A stretch of 64,000 nucleotides of DNA from Paenibacillaceae bacterium (GCA_004134985.1 REGQ01000004.1:62001-126000); one strand, 5' to 3'; positions 8,215-18,801 are shown, counted from the first letter of the stretch. The notes: generated by a model from the sequence alone, not told the origin. A program made the numbers and translations.

Positions 8215-11034
8215 TTATGGCCTGTTTTCCAAAACTCTTACACGATTACTAACACTAATTAATGATGTATTAAGATCATTCACTCTGTTTGTTAAAGTTG
8301 TATTCGAACTTTTTAATTGATTTAATTCATATGCAAGTGATATACCACCAGCACTCAAATGACCCCAACTAGGAACACTAACCTCGCCATTCATTGGAAT
8401 TCTATTAGCAGTAATCCACACACCCTGACCAGAACCATTGGAAATCATAAGTCCTGCCCCGTCAACGTGAGTGATGTTAGATTGTGTTCCACCGCTAGTA
8501 AATGTTAGATACGGTGTATTGTTTGCTCCTGGTGCGGCTGTCATGACAATATGACTATTTGCAGAACTATAAACACCAAATGAATTGTAGGTATTACTGA
8601 TTTCTGCTCTTGGGTATCCAAACTGATTAGTAGATATATAAGAACCGTAAATACTCCCACCATAGATTATTCCACCATTAATGCTCCCCCCACTAATATA
8701 ACTACCACTTAGTACTCCACCTGTAATTGTCCCATTAGCCGTAATATTCCCGCTAAATGTCCCGCCAGTTGCATTGATGGTGCCTGTTACAACAGAATTG
8801 GTCGCTTTCAAATATCCTTGGGGCGAAACGGAAAAGGGGGCGCTGTTGAAATTGCTGCTGCCCAAATAGATGCCCTGATCATCTGCAGTGAACATGGAGT
8901 TGCCGCTCCCAATTCTCACCTTGCCTGAAAATACTGCGTTGCCTTGTGCATCCAGAGAAATTTGGTCAGACCAGTTTGGATTAGCGGTTGTGCCCGTGTT
9001 TCGCTGAATGCGGAATCCGTCGGTGGCATTCATCATCAACCGGTTTTTGAGGTCGGTTTTTGTTATAACCAAGTCCATATCCGTAACTGTCATGCCATTG
9101 CCGTCAATCGAAACCGTTCCCGCATCGTTCTGGATGGTCAAATTCGCGCCAGCGATGACAACACCGAATAATCGTTCGGCCACAACGCCTTGATAGGTCA
9201 AGGCGTTCTTATAGGTGTTCCCGCCATCACTAGTGATGGAAATCGTACTGTTCACAGCTCTGAGAAACTTCATCGGATCAGTAGGGGAGCTAATCGTTAA
9301 GCCGCGCGAATTCAGTTCATATTGCAGGGCGCTGCCGCCTACAATGGCATTTCTGTTAGCACTCCATTCGTTATTTAGAATGTGGTTAATTTCCGTATGA
9401 TTGCTTTCGGATAAATCCCATTTAAAGCGCGACATATCGACTTGGCTGCTGGTACTGACGCTGCGAGAAAGCAAGTCTTTTATTTTCAAAAAACCCGACT
9501 TGATATCCTTGGTGTTGGCGATGGTCAAGTTCAAACTGTTGCCTGAAATATCATGGTCAATCACAATAATTTTGGCTTTAATATCAATGTGAAACTTGGG
9601 ATAACGAATGGTTACTACTGAACCGAGTTTCAATCGACCTTTATCATAGGTCACATTTAAGGCATTCAGAAAATCAACACTTGAAATCTCATAAGAAACA
9701 TTCGGCTGGCTCCAAAGCAGCAAATTTTCTTTTCCCTGCGCATAAAGTGCCTCAGCTTCAAAATAGTTTGTGTCCTGCCACACTTTTTCTTTAATAAACT
9801 GATTGCGTTCCTTAATTTGATCAGCTGTAAAATTGGACTCGATGGCCAGTGTTGTCTTCAGTGTATTAATTTGAGTGTCGATAAATGAAATGCTTGTTAA
9901 AACCGCGTTGATTTGGCTAATTTGATGATCGATTTCTGCATGCTTATTGGCAATTGAGCCATTAATCGTATCCAAGCTTCCGTTTGTACCAATCAGCACA
10001 TCTTTCTGATCCAATAATTTTTGCAAATCTGTTTTTAAGTTCGTGAGCAAATTTTGTTGTTGAAGCAACGTTTCACGCATAGAAGTACGCTGTGCAAGCA
10101 TATTTGTAAATTCACTCGTCTTCGAGGCCACAAGCCGGTTGTATGAAATGATGGCCTGGCATAACTCATCTGATATATAGTGACTATGGCTGGTTACATT
10201 CCCGTGCTCATCCTGTGCAAAAGGGTGCATATAGAAATCAAATGATTCCAAGTAGTCCGTTCCCCCAGGATTCATCGCGTTTATTGACAGATTATCTTTG
10301 CCATAAACAAATAGACGAGTAATAACCTCGTCGAATTTCTCAACCTCTTTAAGTGATTTTAAATACTTGCCATTCTCAATGGTCAGACCGTGATCCATTC
10401 CGTAATTACTGTCCAGATAGATGGATAATCGTTTATTAACGGTATCGATGACAGGAATGTAGGAGCCATAGGCTTCGATGGCTTGAAACACAAATTCCAG
10501 CAAGTTTTTCTCGGATTCATCAAAGGTGCGATGCTTGTGAGTGGGTGTAAATAAGGAACTGTCTACATAATCAATTGTCCAATCTGTTTTGCTTAGCAGC
10601 GTTTGATTTAAGACGCCGTTGGAACCAACTGGATCATATAAAGGAAGAACACCGGTGAATCTTCGTATCAACTTGTTTCGCCATTCGTAATGCAACTGGT
10701 AACATAATACAACGAGCATCTCGCTTCCGTCCTCTGATGCTGTATTCTCAGGATTGGCAATGACAAAATAGTCTTTCACTTCATTTCTAAATTCGTATCT
10801 TATTAAGTAATCGCCACGAATCTGATCAATGATGGGATTACGAATTTGCTCGCCTTCAGTCGTGGCCAATTGATAGGATACCGCGAACTGTAGCTCATTA
10901 ATACCGCCATAATTTTCAATCAGTTTAATATTTTTGATCGCATGCAATTCGGCAATCGTTTGACGATTTGGCTTGCACAAATAAAAGCGGTATTGATGGA
11001 TCGCTGAATTTTCCAATTGAATGTTCGTACCCAT
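8215..11034 (-). CDS. Tail-tip / tail-associated protein (prophage endopeptidase-tail type)
   Basis: 939 residues. The N-terminal 380 residues have the pattern of siphovirus tail-hub proteins (YRFYLCKPNRQTIAEL..., NYGGINELQFAV, RGDYLIRYEF), consistent with the Tal/Prophage_tail family. A coiled-coil region follows at about 300-390. From about 530 on there are beta-rich fibre repeats, including a Gly-rich G.ITGG.(I/L).GG.I run near residues 775-805 that looks like a short beta-helix, and a last coiled coil (LNQLKSSNTTLTNRVNDL). It should form the baseplate hub that closes the tail tube and carries the fibre. It follows the Dit gene with a 17-bp gap, the normal siphophage order. I see no clear peptidase catalytic motif. 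Confidence 0.82.
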   Translation of the reverse strand: MGTNIQLENSAIHQYRFYLCKPNRQTIAELHAIKNIKLIENYGGINELQFAVSYQLATTEGEQIRNPIIDQIRGDYLIRYEFRNEVKDYFVIANPENTASEDGSEMLVVLCYQLHYEWRNKLIRRFTGVLPLYDPVGSNGVLNQTLLSKTDWTIDYVDSSLFTPTHKHRTFDESEKNLLEFVFQAIEAYGSYIPVIDTVNKRLSIYLDSNYGMDHGLTIENGKYLKSLKEVEKFDEVITRLFVYGKDNLSINAMNPGGTDYLESFDFYMHPFAQDEHGNVTSHSHYISDELCQAIISYNRLVASKTSEFTNMLAQRTSMRETLLQQQNLLTNLKTDLQKLLDQKDVLIGTNGSLDTINGSIANKHAEIDHQISQINAVLTSISFIDTQINTLKTTLAIESNFTADQIKERNQFIKEKVWQDTNYFEAEALYAQGKENLLLWSQPNVSYEISSVDFLNALNVTYDKGRLKLGSVVTIRYPKFHIDIKAKIIVIDHDISGNSLNLTIANTKDIKSGFLKIKDLLSRSVSTSSQVDMSRFKWDLSESNHTEINHILNNEWSANRNAIVGGSALQYELNSRGLTISSPTDPMKFLRAVNSTISITSDGGNTYKNALTYQGVVAERLFGVVIAGANLTIQNDAGTVSIDGNGMTVTDMDLVITKTDLKNRLMMNATDGFRIQRNTGTTANPNWSDQISLDAQGNAVFSGKVRIGSGNSMFTADDQGIYLGSSNFNSAPFSVSPQGYLKATNSVVTGTINATGGTFSGNITANGTITGGVLSGSYISGGSINGGIIYGGSIYGSYISTNQFGYPRAEISNTYNSFGVYSSANSHIVMTAAPGANNTPYLTFTSGGTQSNITHVDGAGLMISNGSGQGVWITANRIPMNGEVSVPSWGHLSAGGISLAYELNQLKSSNTTLTNRVNDLNTSLISVSNRVRVLENRP

Positions 11035-11051
11035 GGATGGTGTTCACCCCC

Positions 11052-11825
11052 TTACTGTGATAAAAATTTATACCGATAGGCAATAGACAATTTGCATTTT
11101 CCGCTTACTTCCAGTCTGTTCTTACCGTAAGGCAGCTTCAAGTAATAACCACTGAAGTCATCATACCTGTACGTATTCATTAAGGAAGTACGAATGTAAC
11201 GGTGTTGACAGTCAACGTAGAGCTCCTCCATGTTGTCAATATTAGTAAAAGAAAAAACTTGACCGCCATCATGCAAGTTGCGTATGGAAATATCTCCTGC
11301 TCCAAATTTCTGAATCTGTAAGACGGGATAGAGAGGGGCATCTCCAACATTGACGGTCTCGATAATAGTGGCCTGATTATTTGATTTAACTTCATAGATT
11401 TCTTTACGTTCCTGACTTCTTGCGTAGCAATCAATATTGATAAATTCAATTTGAATATACCCCTCATTGGAACTTGTTGTGTGAAGTGTGGGGGAGCCTG
11501 TATGCATTAAGAAATAAACCCTGTTAATGTCATCAGTAGTATAGAACTCGTTAAACTTACCATTATTCAGCCAGCGCGATACACTGCTTTTTAACTCGCT
11601 TGTCCACTTCCCATCCAGCGGCGCCAATTGCAGCGAAATGCGAAATGGTTGTGTTTTGGTCGAATAATAATAGGGTGTATCATTGTTGGGAATTAGCTCA
11701 AAATTTAACTCGCGGTCAGCAAAGAATGGACGTTCTTTGAGACCAGTGGAGGTACTAATGAGACAAACCCCCATGTCGCTGCTTTTCATACCATCGTATT
11801 GAAAATGCATTTCATGAAATGACAA
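11052..11825 (-). CDS. Distal tail protein (Dit, siphovirus tail family)
   Basis: 257 residues. The opening (SFHEMHFQYDGMKSSDMGV) and the later NRLEVSGKCKLSIAYRYKFL segment fit the Sipho_tail/Dit family, which forms the hexameric ring joining tail tube and tip. The start codon is TTG at 11825, behind GGTTGGTGA. It lies between the tape measure (19 bp away) and the tip protein, exactly where Dit is expected. Similar proteins include SPbeta YomH (family knowledge). Confidence 0.85.
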   Translation of the reverse strand: MSFHEMHFQYDGMKSSDMGVCLISTSTGLKERPFFADRELNFELIPNNDTPYYYSTKTQPFRISLQLAPLDGKWTSELKSSVSRWLNNGKFNEFYTTDDINRVYFLMHTGSPTLHTTSSNEGYIQIEFINIDCYARSQERKEIYEVKSNNQATIIETVNVGDAPLYPVLQIQKFGAGDISIRNLHDGGQVFSFTNIDNMEELYVDCQHRYIRTSLMNTYRYDDFSGYYLKLPYGKNRLEVSGKCKLSIAYRYKFLSQ

Positions 11826-11844
11826 ATGGAATCACCAACCTTTC

Positions 11845-14800
11845 CTATCTCATTGCAAACCCTAATGTTTTGAATTTTCTGTCCATTTTGGTCAGAAGGG
11901 TATCAAAGTCTGCCTCTTTTTCAATTTTGTCGATATGAATGTTAACCTGCATATGCTGATCAGACCTTATGGTGTCATTTGAACCTTTATTATTAAAGAA
12001 AGAACCCGGCGAGAAGGGGTTTAATTTGCTGACCATCCGATCCACCATATGAAACAAACTTAACGTATGCTTTGTCTGATCTTTGTTTAGTACCAATTCC
12101 TTTTTATCTAGCCATGCCAATCCTTCCGAGTCCCCTGTATAACCGCCTGTATCAAAAGTTTTAACAAGAGAGGCGGAACCTGGCAGCAAATAGTTTTTTT
12201 GCGGGGTAGAGTTGTTTGAATGACTAGGCTTTGGAGATTGGTTGCCATTCAGAAGCTCTTTGTCTCGGCCAAACGAATATAGCAAGTTATTGGTCATATC
12301 GAGACCTGTTAATTCAGATTGGCTCTTTAAATAGTCAAAAAAGGTTTCGTATTCTTTTTTCAATTCGGCAAGTTTACGATTGACCGTCTCCTGATCTTTG
12401 CTCATTAATTCCTGCTTCATTAAATAGAAGCTTTCTTCGTTTGTAAGTCGAATTTCATAAGAAGTTTTTATTGCATTCTCTTGATCCGTTAATGATTGCA
12501 AATTGTTTTTATTCGTTGTATTTTCAGCTTCTTTCGCAGTATTAACTTCTTCTTCTTTGTTTTTGATCAAGTCCTGCAATGATTGTTTTCGAAGATCAAC
12601 GGTTCGTTTATGTTTAAATTCTTCAATTTCCTCAATTTTTTTAAGCAGTTGTTCTTCCAGTTCACGTTTCTTTGCCTGCGCTTCAATGGAGTCATCCATT
12701 GATAGTTCCGCTATTTTATTCTCGAGAGTTAGCTGTTCTTGCTGTCTCTTCCCAAGTTCTTTATTATAGCCATCTTCATCTTCTTGTCGATCAATGCCTT
12801 GAATAATATGTTCTATTACTTCTTTATATTTTTGCAATTCATTGTCAAGATTATCAATCACATTTTGGTGGCGCTTGTTCTCGGCTTCTTTTAAAGTATC
12901 TATTGCCTTTAATTTCATATCGCGCTCTTTTTCGAGCATTTTTTTATGATTTTCAATGATTTTATCTGCTTGACGTTCGCGCTCATTCAACTCGTCATTT
13001 CGGATTTTAGCTATTTTTGATTGATATTGTTTCTCCTGCTCAAGCAGATCATTTAGTTTCGCGTGCACACGGGCACGCTCCTCATCAGTCAGGTCTAAGG
13101 CAGCCTTTCTTTGAAGTTCGGCAATTTGTACTTGAAGTTTCTTTCTGGCAACCAGGCTTTCCTGCAAAATCACTTCCGTAAGCTGTTTTGCTTGTTTTTG
13201 TTCCTCTTCTGTTGAGCCAAGTAACGAAATTTGGAATTCCAATTCGCTAATTTTCTCGTTGAAGCCAGCTGTCACCGCTTCCGCTTCTGATTTTCCACGC
13301 AGTCGGGCAGAAGTGATGATTTCGGAGTAATTATCTTTATAATAGTCCTGCAATTGTTCCCGTTTAGTTTCGGATCGCATTTTATCTTCAGGAGATAATG
13401 GTGTAGCCAATTTTCGATCCAATTCCGTGATTTGCCTTTTATAAGTATTGCTTGCTTGATCTCGCGCTTTTGATATCTTTGCTTCAATTTGTCTGGCTTT
13501 GTCTTTGTCTTCTTTTGAATCACCGAGCAAGCTCATTTCGTATTGAAGACGCTCTATTTTTTTTTGATAGCCAAAAGCTACTGCTTCCGCTTGTGACTTT
13601 CCGAGTGCTTCTGCCTCAAGAATGACATCCTTATTCGTGTTGTTATAAGCTTCCTGATAAGAGGGCAGTGCTATTTGTGCAGCACTTTTTGTTTCAGCTG
13701 AGGCATTGGGGTCATTGATAATTTTTTTGAGCTTGTTCATTTCTACTAAAATTTTATTTCGTTCCGCTTTTAAACTTCTAAGTGTCTCTTCTCCGTATTG
13801 AACGATTTTTTTCTTATCCTCAAGACTGTTGATTTCTCCAAGCAATGATACTTTCCTGCTCGTTGTGCTTCTGCTTACTGATCCCTCATCCTGAATTTGT
13901 TGAAGAGCGGTGGACATTGCTGCCGAAATGTCTGTAACAGCCTGGCTCAAGTCAGCCTTTGTCTTATTTATGCTCTCGCTTAACTCCATGTACCGTTTTA
14001 CAAATTGTTCAATCTCTTCAATCGAGTGACCCAACCGTGAACTATTGCTCTCTTTACTAAGCGAAACCAACTTATCTTCAGCTTTATCAATGACTTGACC
14101 TGAGGTATCGATCAAACCTAATTTTGTTAGTTTTGTAGCAATGGTTTTTTGCTCGGATACTTGTACCTGGTGAAGCTTGTGCAGTGCCTTAGTTAGTTTC
14201 TCATAGTATCCCAGGCGCGTTGAAAGAAGCGAATGATAGGTTCTCCCTTTTTTCTGGGCTTCATCGATATTGCGTTGATTTTCGTCTAGCAATTGATTAA
14301 AACGTTTGATATCTTCCTCAGCACGGATTATTTTAATATTTGGTTCGTATTGGGGTGGTGGAGCAGCTTTATTAGAAGAAGAGCCACCGCTGGCATTTCC
14401 TTTGTTTCCTGAACGACCTCCGGTGCTAACCTGAAATACGATGGGCTTATCTAAAACCTTCAATCTTGCTTGTAATTCATCCATCCTTTCTTTGGCCTGT
14501 TTGTAGGCTTCTTCATCATTGTCGTTCCACAGCATGGATAGATCAACATTATAAAATGACAGCTTATTATAATACTCATAATACATTTTCCGTCTTGCCT
14601 CGAGCGATTCCCACAATTCAGTTTGTTCTTCAATCAGCCTTTGGGTGTTCTCATGTGCGAGTATACGCTCAGCATTAGCAACTTGCTCGAGAATTTTGCC
14701 TTTATCCAGCGTGAGGTCGTTTGTTTCCGCGATATATGCAGCAACTTTGGGGTGGGCTTTTATTAATTCATGCAATGTGCTGGCTGACAAAGCTTCACCT

Positions 14801-17442
14801 TTTTGCAAAGTCTGATAGGCGGATTCTAATGAGCTCATTGTAGATGTCACATTTTTGGTCTGCTCATCTAACTCTGCTAATCGATCTGTAAAGATTTGTG
14901 CTTCGAGCGCAGCATAATTCGTTTGTTCAGCATATTTTCCAAGTTTATTTTGCTGCATTAGAGTATCGATGGCCGCCAGTTGGGTTTTTGTTAGTACGAT
15001 GCTTTTCGGCAGCTTTTCTCTAAACATTTTTTCAATATCCTCAATTGAACTTATATCTGCGGAGTTGATAACTTCAAAATAATCCTCTAAGTCTTTCGAA
15101 TTCAGATTTAGTCCATTAGCGGCGTCCAAAGATGCTAAAGAATCGAATAAAACGCGAGTCAATGGCGCAATTTTACCGCCCTGAACTTCCAAAACATCCA
15201 AATAGTTCTGGAATTCACCGCTAATGCCTTGGGAGGCTGAGGCTATAGAGTCCGTTAATTTATTATTGGCTTCATTATATTTGTCCAATAGTTGATTTAT
15301 TTGCGTAGATAGTTCCTCACCGAACGATTGCAAGCCTTGTTGATGTTCAGGGTCGTATGGATTGAGTTGGGCTAAATGGGACCCTATATCATAATTTTTC
15401 CCTAGAATCATTTGCCCGCTATCTCTTTGTTTAATAAAATTATCGTAAGCGTCTCTAGCTGCATTCAATTTCTCTTCAAGTTGATCGACCTTGGTGGTCT
15501 CTTTGTCGATTTTTGATCTCTGCGAAGATTCATTGCTTCGAAATTCACTTGAAAATTTTTCTCTTTGCAGTCGGAGTTCTTCTTGCGTTAGAGCAATTTT
15601 TTCTTTAATGCGCTGGGAGTTTACTTCATAAGCGTAGTTCTCATCCTCAAGAGAAGTGAGGCTGATGTCGTATTGAGATTGTAGTTCGCTTTCTATATTG
15701 GCAAGCTTAATTTTCTCTTCAGTGGTCAAGGCAACAGAGTTTCCGAGCTTGTCAGTTTTATTCGCCAAAGCTTCGTATTGCTGGGCTAATTGTTGCAAAC
15801 GTTGCTCATTATTAATTTTCTCTGAAAAATTGGTAAGGGTTTCTGCCGATTCATCAATTTTTTTATTGTTATTCCCCAGTTTATTCATTAAAAATTCAAT
15901 TGCGTATCCAATTCCCATAAACAGAAGGCCAATTCCTGTTGATGCTAATAAGCCAGATACAGAGGCTTTTAAAGCTATTAATCCTTTCCTTAGGCCTGTA
16001 GCAGCAATTGTAACCGCCTTCATGGAGGCCTTGGCAACTCCCTTTGAACGAACTAAGTCGAAAAAAGCTTTAGTAGTAGTAACAATGGTGATGGTTAATT
16101 TTCGAAAAGAGTCATTGTTTTTATATAATATTGATCCAACAATAAAAAATAAAGACGGCAGTAAGTCCACTTTATCAATCAACCAGGCGAGACCACTCGT
16201 TAAACTGGTAATCACACTCATTAAATTAATTAACGCATTGTTTAACACCGCATCGCCCATTGCCATAACCAGACTCTGCCACTGCAGCTTCATTACTTCA
16301 ACACGGCCTTCAAAAGACTGCATGTAATCAGCATTAGATTGCATAGCTGATCCATGAGAATACATAGCTGTTGACGTTGCTTCCAGAGAGGTCTCATAAT
16401 TGCCCATTAGTGAAATAAAACTGGACAAATGCTCACTGCCCGCAATATCCATTGCCATACTTTGTTGTTTGGCAGAGGAAAGGGTACGCCATTTGGTACC
16501 TAATTCGTCAAGGAGTGCAGATGCAGACTTCAATGTTTTAGAATCATCATTGCTGCGATTATTTATGTCAACATCCTGCAGGGAAGCAATTGCTTTATTG
16601 GAAGTCATCAATCTGGAATAAATGCTGTTTAACGCATTGGCTGCAATTGGAGCAGATTGCTGTGAAGCTGTACTAATACTCGTAATGTGGCCTGTCAGTT
16701 CCTGTAGGGAAACCCCATAGTTATGAGCTGTGGCGCCAGCTGTTCCCATTGCTGTTGATAAGTCATTCGTACTGATTCCATAGTTGTTTTTAATGGCAGT
16801 GAGCGTGTCTACAATACGCATGGAGTTGCTGGCTTCAATATTAAAATCAGTCATAGCTGTTGTAATTGCGGAGATAGAATCATCTGTATTAAGAGTACTA
16901 ATTGTCTCAAGGACGGTCGATGCTTTTGTTAACGCAAACGCTTGATCCTCAGAGTACCCCAAACTGGATATAGCGGCTAAGGTGCCAGTAACTTTCTCAA
17001 GTGATACGCCCAGATTTTCCGCCAGATGATGGCTTTTCTCAAGCACACTGTTAAAATTGGTATCCATGCTCATAGTCTGCTTTAGTTGCTTTACTTGTTG
17101 TTCAAGCGAGAAGATAGTCTCTACGGCTTTGGTTAACGCGGTGGTGGACAGATCTAATAAGGGTTGGAAATCGATTGAATTAAGAAATGAAGCTTTCTCC
17201 TGTTCGAGATTCATATCAGGCGTTTCGATCTGCAACTGAACTTTCAGTTTGCTCAAGTTAGAGGAATTTTCAATATTCATCAAAAGTTGATTTATATCAG
17301 ACATATCGATTTGTAACTGCAACCTCAGCTTGTACAAGCGGGGGGAGCTCTCAATATCTCTTATCACCTTATTAATATCCCGCAAGGTTTTATTCATATT
17401 AATAGTAGCAGATACGTTAATCTGCAAATTTTCATCAGCCAT
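11845..17442 (-). CDS. Tail tape-measure protein
   Basis: 1865 residues, the largest gene in the cluster. Residues about 130-300 match the TP901-type tape-measure core (helical, with STAMGTAGATAHNYGVSLQELTGH). Hydrophobic segments near 430-450 and 500-530 (GLLASTGIGLLFMGIGYAIEF) may insert into the target membrane. The rest is almost entirely charged coiled coil with internal repeats around LQYEMSLLGDSKEDK and LEFQISLLGSTEEEQ. At about 0.15 nm per residue (known rule) a tail near 280 nm would be expected. It starts with ATG after AAAGGGGA. It begins an AT-rich half of the cluster, and a structured hairpin precedes it. Confidence 0.95.
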   Translation of the reverse strand: MADENLQINVSATINMNKTLRDINKVIRDIESSPRLYKLRLQLQIDMSDINQLLMNIENSSNLSKLKVQLQIETPDMNLEQEKASFLNSIDFQPLLDLSTTALTKAVETIFSLEQQVKQLKQTMSMDTNFNSVLEKSHHLAENLGVSLEKVTGTLAAISSLGYSEDQAFALTKASTVLETISTLNTDDSISAITTAMTDFNIEASNSMRIVDTLTAIKNNYGISTNDLSTAMGTAGATAHNYGVSLQELTGHITSISTASQQSAPIAANALNSIYSRLMTSNKAIASLQDVDINNRSNDDSKTLKSASALLDELGTKWRTLSSAKQQSMAMDIAGSEHLSSFISLMGNYETSLEATSTAMYSHGSAMQSNADYMQSFEGRVEVMKLQWQSLVMAMGDAVLNNALINLMSVITSLTSGLAWLIDKVDLLPSLFFIVGSILYKNNDSFRKLTITIVTTTKAFFDLVRSKGVAKASMKAVTIAATGLRKGLIALKASVSGLLASTGIGLLFMGIGYAIEFLMNKLGNNNKKIDESAETLTNFSEKINNEQRLQQLAQQYEALANKTDKLGNSVALTTEEKIKLANIESELQSQYDISLTSLEDENYAYEVNSQRIKEKIALTQEELRLQREKFSSEFRSNESSQRSKIDKETTKVDQLEEKLNAARDAYDNFIKQRDSGQMILGKNYDIGSHLAQLNPYDPEHQQGLQSFGEELSTQINQLLDKYNEANNKLTDSIASASQGISGEFQNYLDVLEVQGGKIAPLTRVLFDSLASLDAANGLNLNSKDLEDYFEVINSADISSIEDIEKMFREKLPKSIVLTKTQLAAIDTLMQQNKLGKYAEQTNYAALEAQIFTDRLAELDEQTKNVTSTMSSLESAYQTLQKGEALSASTLHELIKAHPKVAAYIAETNDLTLDKGKILEQVANAERILAHENTQRLIEEQTELWESLEARRKMYYEYYNKLSFYNVDLSMLWNDNDEEAYKQAKERMDELQARLKVLDKPIVFQVSTGGRSGNKGNASGGSSSNKAAPPPQYEPNIKIIRAEEDIKRFNQLLDENQRNIDEAQKKGRTYHSLLSTRLGYYEKLTKALHKLHQVQVSEQKTIATKLTKLGLIDTSGQVIDKAEDKLVSLSKESNSSRLGHSIEEIEQFVKRYMELSESINKTKADLSQAVTDISAAMSTALQQIQDEGSVSRSTTSRKVSLLGEINSLEDKKKIVQYGEETLRSLKAERNKILVEMNKLKKIINDPNASAETKSAAQIALPSYQEAYNNTNKDVILEAEALGKSQAEAVAFGYQKKIERLQYEMSLLGDSKEDKDKARQIEAKISKARDQASNTYKRQITELDRKLATPLSPEDKMRSETKREQLQDYYKDNYSEIITSARLRGKSEAEAVTAGFNEKISELEFQISLLGSTEEEQKQAKQLTEVILQESLVARKKLQVQIAELQRKAALDLTDEERARVHAKLNDLLEQEKQYQSKIAKIRNDELNERERQADKIIENHKKMLEKERDMKLKAIDTLKEAENKRHQNVIDNLDNELQKYKEVIEHIIQGIDRQEDEDGYNKELGKRQQEQLTLENKIAELSMDDSIEAQAKKRELEEQLLKKIEEIEEFKHKRTVDLRKQSLQDLIKNKEEEVNTAKEAENTTNKNNLQSLTDQENAIKTSYEIRLTNEESFYLMKQELMSKDQETVNRKLAELKKEYETFFDYLKSQSELTGLDMTNNLLYSFGRDKELLNGNQSPKPSHSNNSTPQKNYLLPGSASLVKTFDTGGYTGDSEGLAWLDKKELVLNKDQTKHTLSLFHMVDRMVSKLNPFSPGSFFNNKGSNDTIRSDQHMQVNIHIDKIEKEADFDTLLTKMDRKFKTLGFAMR

Positions 17443-17503
17443 CGTGTGGTCCCCTTTCTAATTATGCTATTTATTCATTCATCACTGCTTCACGTTCATT
17501 GCT

Positions 17504-17587
17504 ATAAAAATCCGCATCTGCGAGGAGTGGAAAGGCGCGCGATGACGCATGCAGCTGCCGCCTGGGCGCGCAAGACAGATGCGGATT
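17504..17587 (-). terminator. Large stem-loop with U-tract between chaperone and tape-measure genes
   Basis: A perfect 12-bp inverted repeat (AATCCGCATCTG at 17509-17520, CAGATGCGGATT at 17576-17587) encloses a GC-rich core with self-complementary GGCGCGC. On the minus strand the second arm runs into TTTTTATAGC. It would act as a partial terminator or processing site, setting a lower level for the tape measure than for tube and chaperones (inference). Confidence 0.5.
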
Positions 17588-17614
17588 GTTGCAGCAGTGA
17601 AAGCTGAGCCGATT

Positions 17615-18058
17615 CTATACGTCAGCAGCAGGGGAGGGGGCTTGGATCGCCTCGAGCACCGTGCACCATCGCTCATACTGAACAGCCTCTGCACCCTCGA
17701 AGGCGAGCCCGCAATTCAGGACGGCATCGCGAACGACGAGCAGCATCGGCATGCGCTCTTCATTTTCCTCGATGATGGCCGCTTCTTCGCCAAGCTCTTG
17801 GGTGGCGCGCTGAAATGCCGCCGGGTCGGTCAACTGGTAGCCTGTTTTTCCCTCTTCAAGCTCGACCTGGACGAATTCTCCATCGGCGTCTTTCTCCACA
17901 TAAGCCTCAAGCAGCAAATTGTATTCGGATTCGAATTGCTTGATTTTCTCCGCGAGCAAGTGAGTGAGGCGGGTACGCATTCTGCTCTGCCGATCGACAA
18001 GCTTCAGATCGTACAGGAAGGTGGTGAAAGCCTCAAGCTCATAGTTAAACAGCTTCAT
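17615..18058 (-). CDS. Tail-assembly chaperone-like protein (second of pair)
   Basis: 147 residues, acidic (VEKDADGEFVQVELEEG). No clear family, but its position between the G-like gene and the tape measure is that of the second tail-assembly chaperone. The ATG at 18058 is six bases after AAGGAGG, so an independent start is well supported. The frame stays open upstream to 18250 inside the previous gene, which would allow a +1 or -2 frameshift fusion, but no accepted slippery site was recognised. It overlaps the previous gene by 14 bp. Confidence 0.65.
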   Translation of the reverse strand: MKLFNYELEAFTTFLYDLKLVDRQSRMRTRLTHLLAEKIKQFESEYNLLLEAYVEKDADGEFVQVELEEGKTGYQLTDPAAFQRATQELGEEAAIIEENEERMPMLLVVRDAVLNCGLAFEGAEAVQYERWCTVLEAIQAPSPAADV

Positions 18059-18692
18059 GACCATCCTCCTTCGGCGATTTGGCTGCTGTCTCTGATGATT
18101 TTGCGTTCTTTCGCGCCCCTGTTTTGCCTCCGGCTGCCGGGCTGCTGCTGCTGATGCTGATATCAGTGCCGTCAGCATCGTCGGTTTCGTTGCTGCCCTC
18201 AGCCGTTTCGGCAACAGCTTTGCGCGACTTCCCTTTGTTCTGGTTAGCACGCTTCTGCTCCACGGCGGATTTTTTCATTTCCTCGGTAATCAGCGTGTTG
18301 GCCTGACTAAATTGCTCGATCATGCGCTGCAGCTCCAGTTCGTCGAAGCTTCCCAAAATTTTGTCCAAATAATCGCCATCCTTCAAGGCGGCTAGCAGTT
18401 CGATTAGCTCCGGGTAAGTGGCGGCATTCGTTTCAAGCGATGTAAAATGCTTGACGATTAGCGCAGCAGTCACTGCGAACAATCCGCTTTCGTTAAGCGC
18501 GGTTCCATTTTTAATCGCATCCTGGAATACGCTGATGTACTCCGCGATCACTTCATCGCGTTTCGATGGGCGGAATACCAGCTCGACATCAAGCTTGGCT
18601 TGGTCGAATTGAATGCGTTTTTTGTCTTTGTATCTTTTGGTGTTTTCTGTTTTGACGGCTTGCAAACTCAAGTTTTTAAGCGTTTTGCTCAT
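18045..18692 (-). CDS. Tail-assembly chaperone-like protein (gpG type)
   Basis: 215 residues. The helical N-terminal 130 residues (KRDEVIAEYISVFQDAIKNG, ATYPELIELLAALKDGDYL) resemble Gram-positive siphophage tail-assembly chaperones. The rest is a disordered Ser/Ala/Lys tail. Starts after AAGGAGAG. It follows the tube gene after a hairpin (18782-18801). Assignment rests on pattern plus gene order. Confidence 0.65.
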   Translation of the reverse strand: MSKTLKNLSLQAVKTENTKRYKDKKRIQFDQAKLDVELVFRPSKRDEVIAEYISVFQDAIKNGTALNESGLFAVTAALIVKHFTSLETNAATYPELIELLAALKDGDYLDKILGSFDELELQRMIEQFSQANTLITEEMKKSAVEQKRANQNKGKSRKAVAETAEGSNETDDADGTDISISSSSPAAGGKTGARKNAKSSETAAKSPKEDGHEAV

Positions 18693-18781
18693 AAGGCGCT
18701 CTCTCCTTTATGGTTGGACTGACTAAACGAATGGAATCGAACGGATAACCGACTCTAACGAACATCCCTGCTGGAATTGCC

Positions 18782-18801
18782 CCGTCCCCGGGAGGGGACG
18801 G
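18782..18801 (-). terminator. Perfect hairpin after the tail-tube gene
   Basis: CCGTCCCC-4 nt-GGGGACGG, 8 bp, with no minus-strand U tract. It is likely an attenuator or mRNA 3'-end stabiliser that lets the tube protein be made in excess over downstream products. Confidence 0.5.

Noticed and set aside
18250-18692. Proven programmed frameshift in the chaperone pair
   Set aside because: No accepted slippery sequence was recognised, and the second gene has its own strong ribosome site, so it is kept only as a low-interest possibility.
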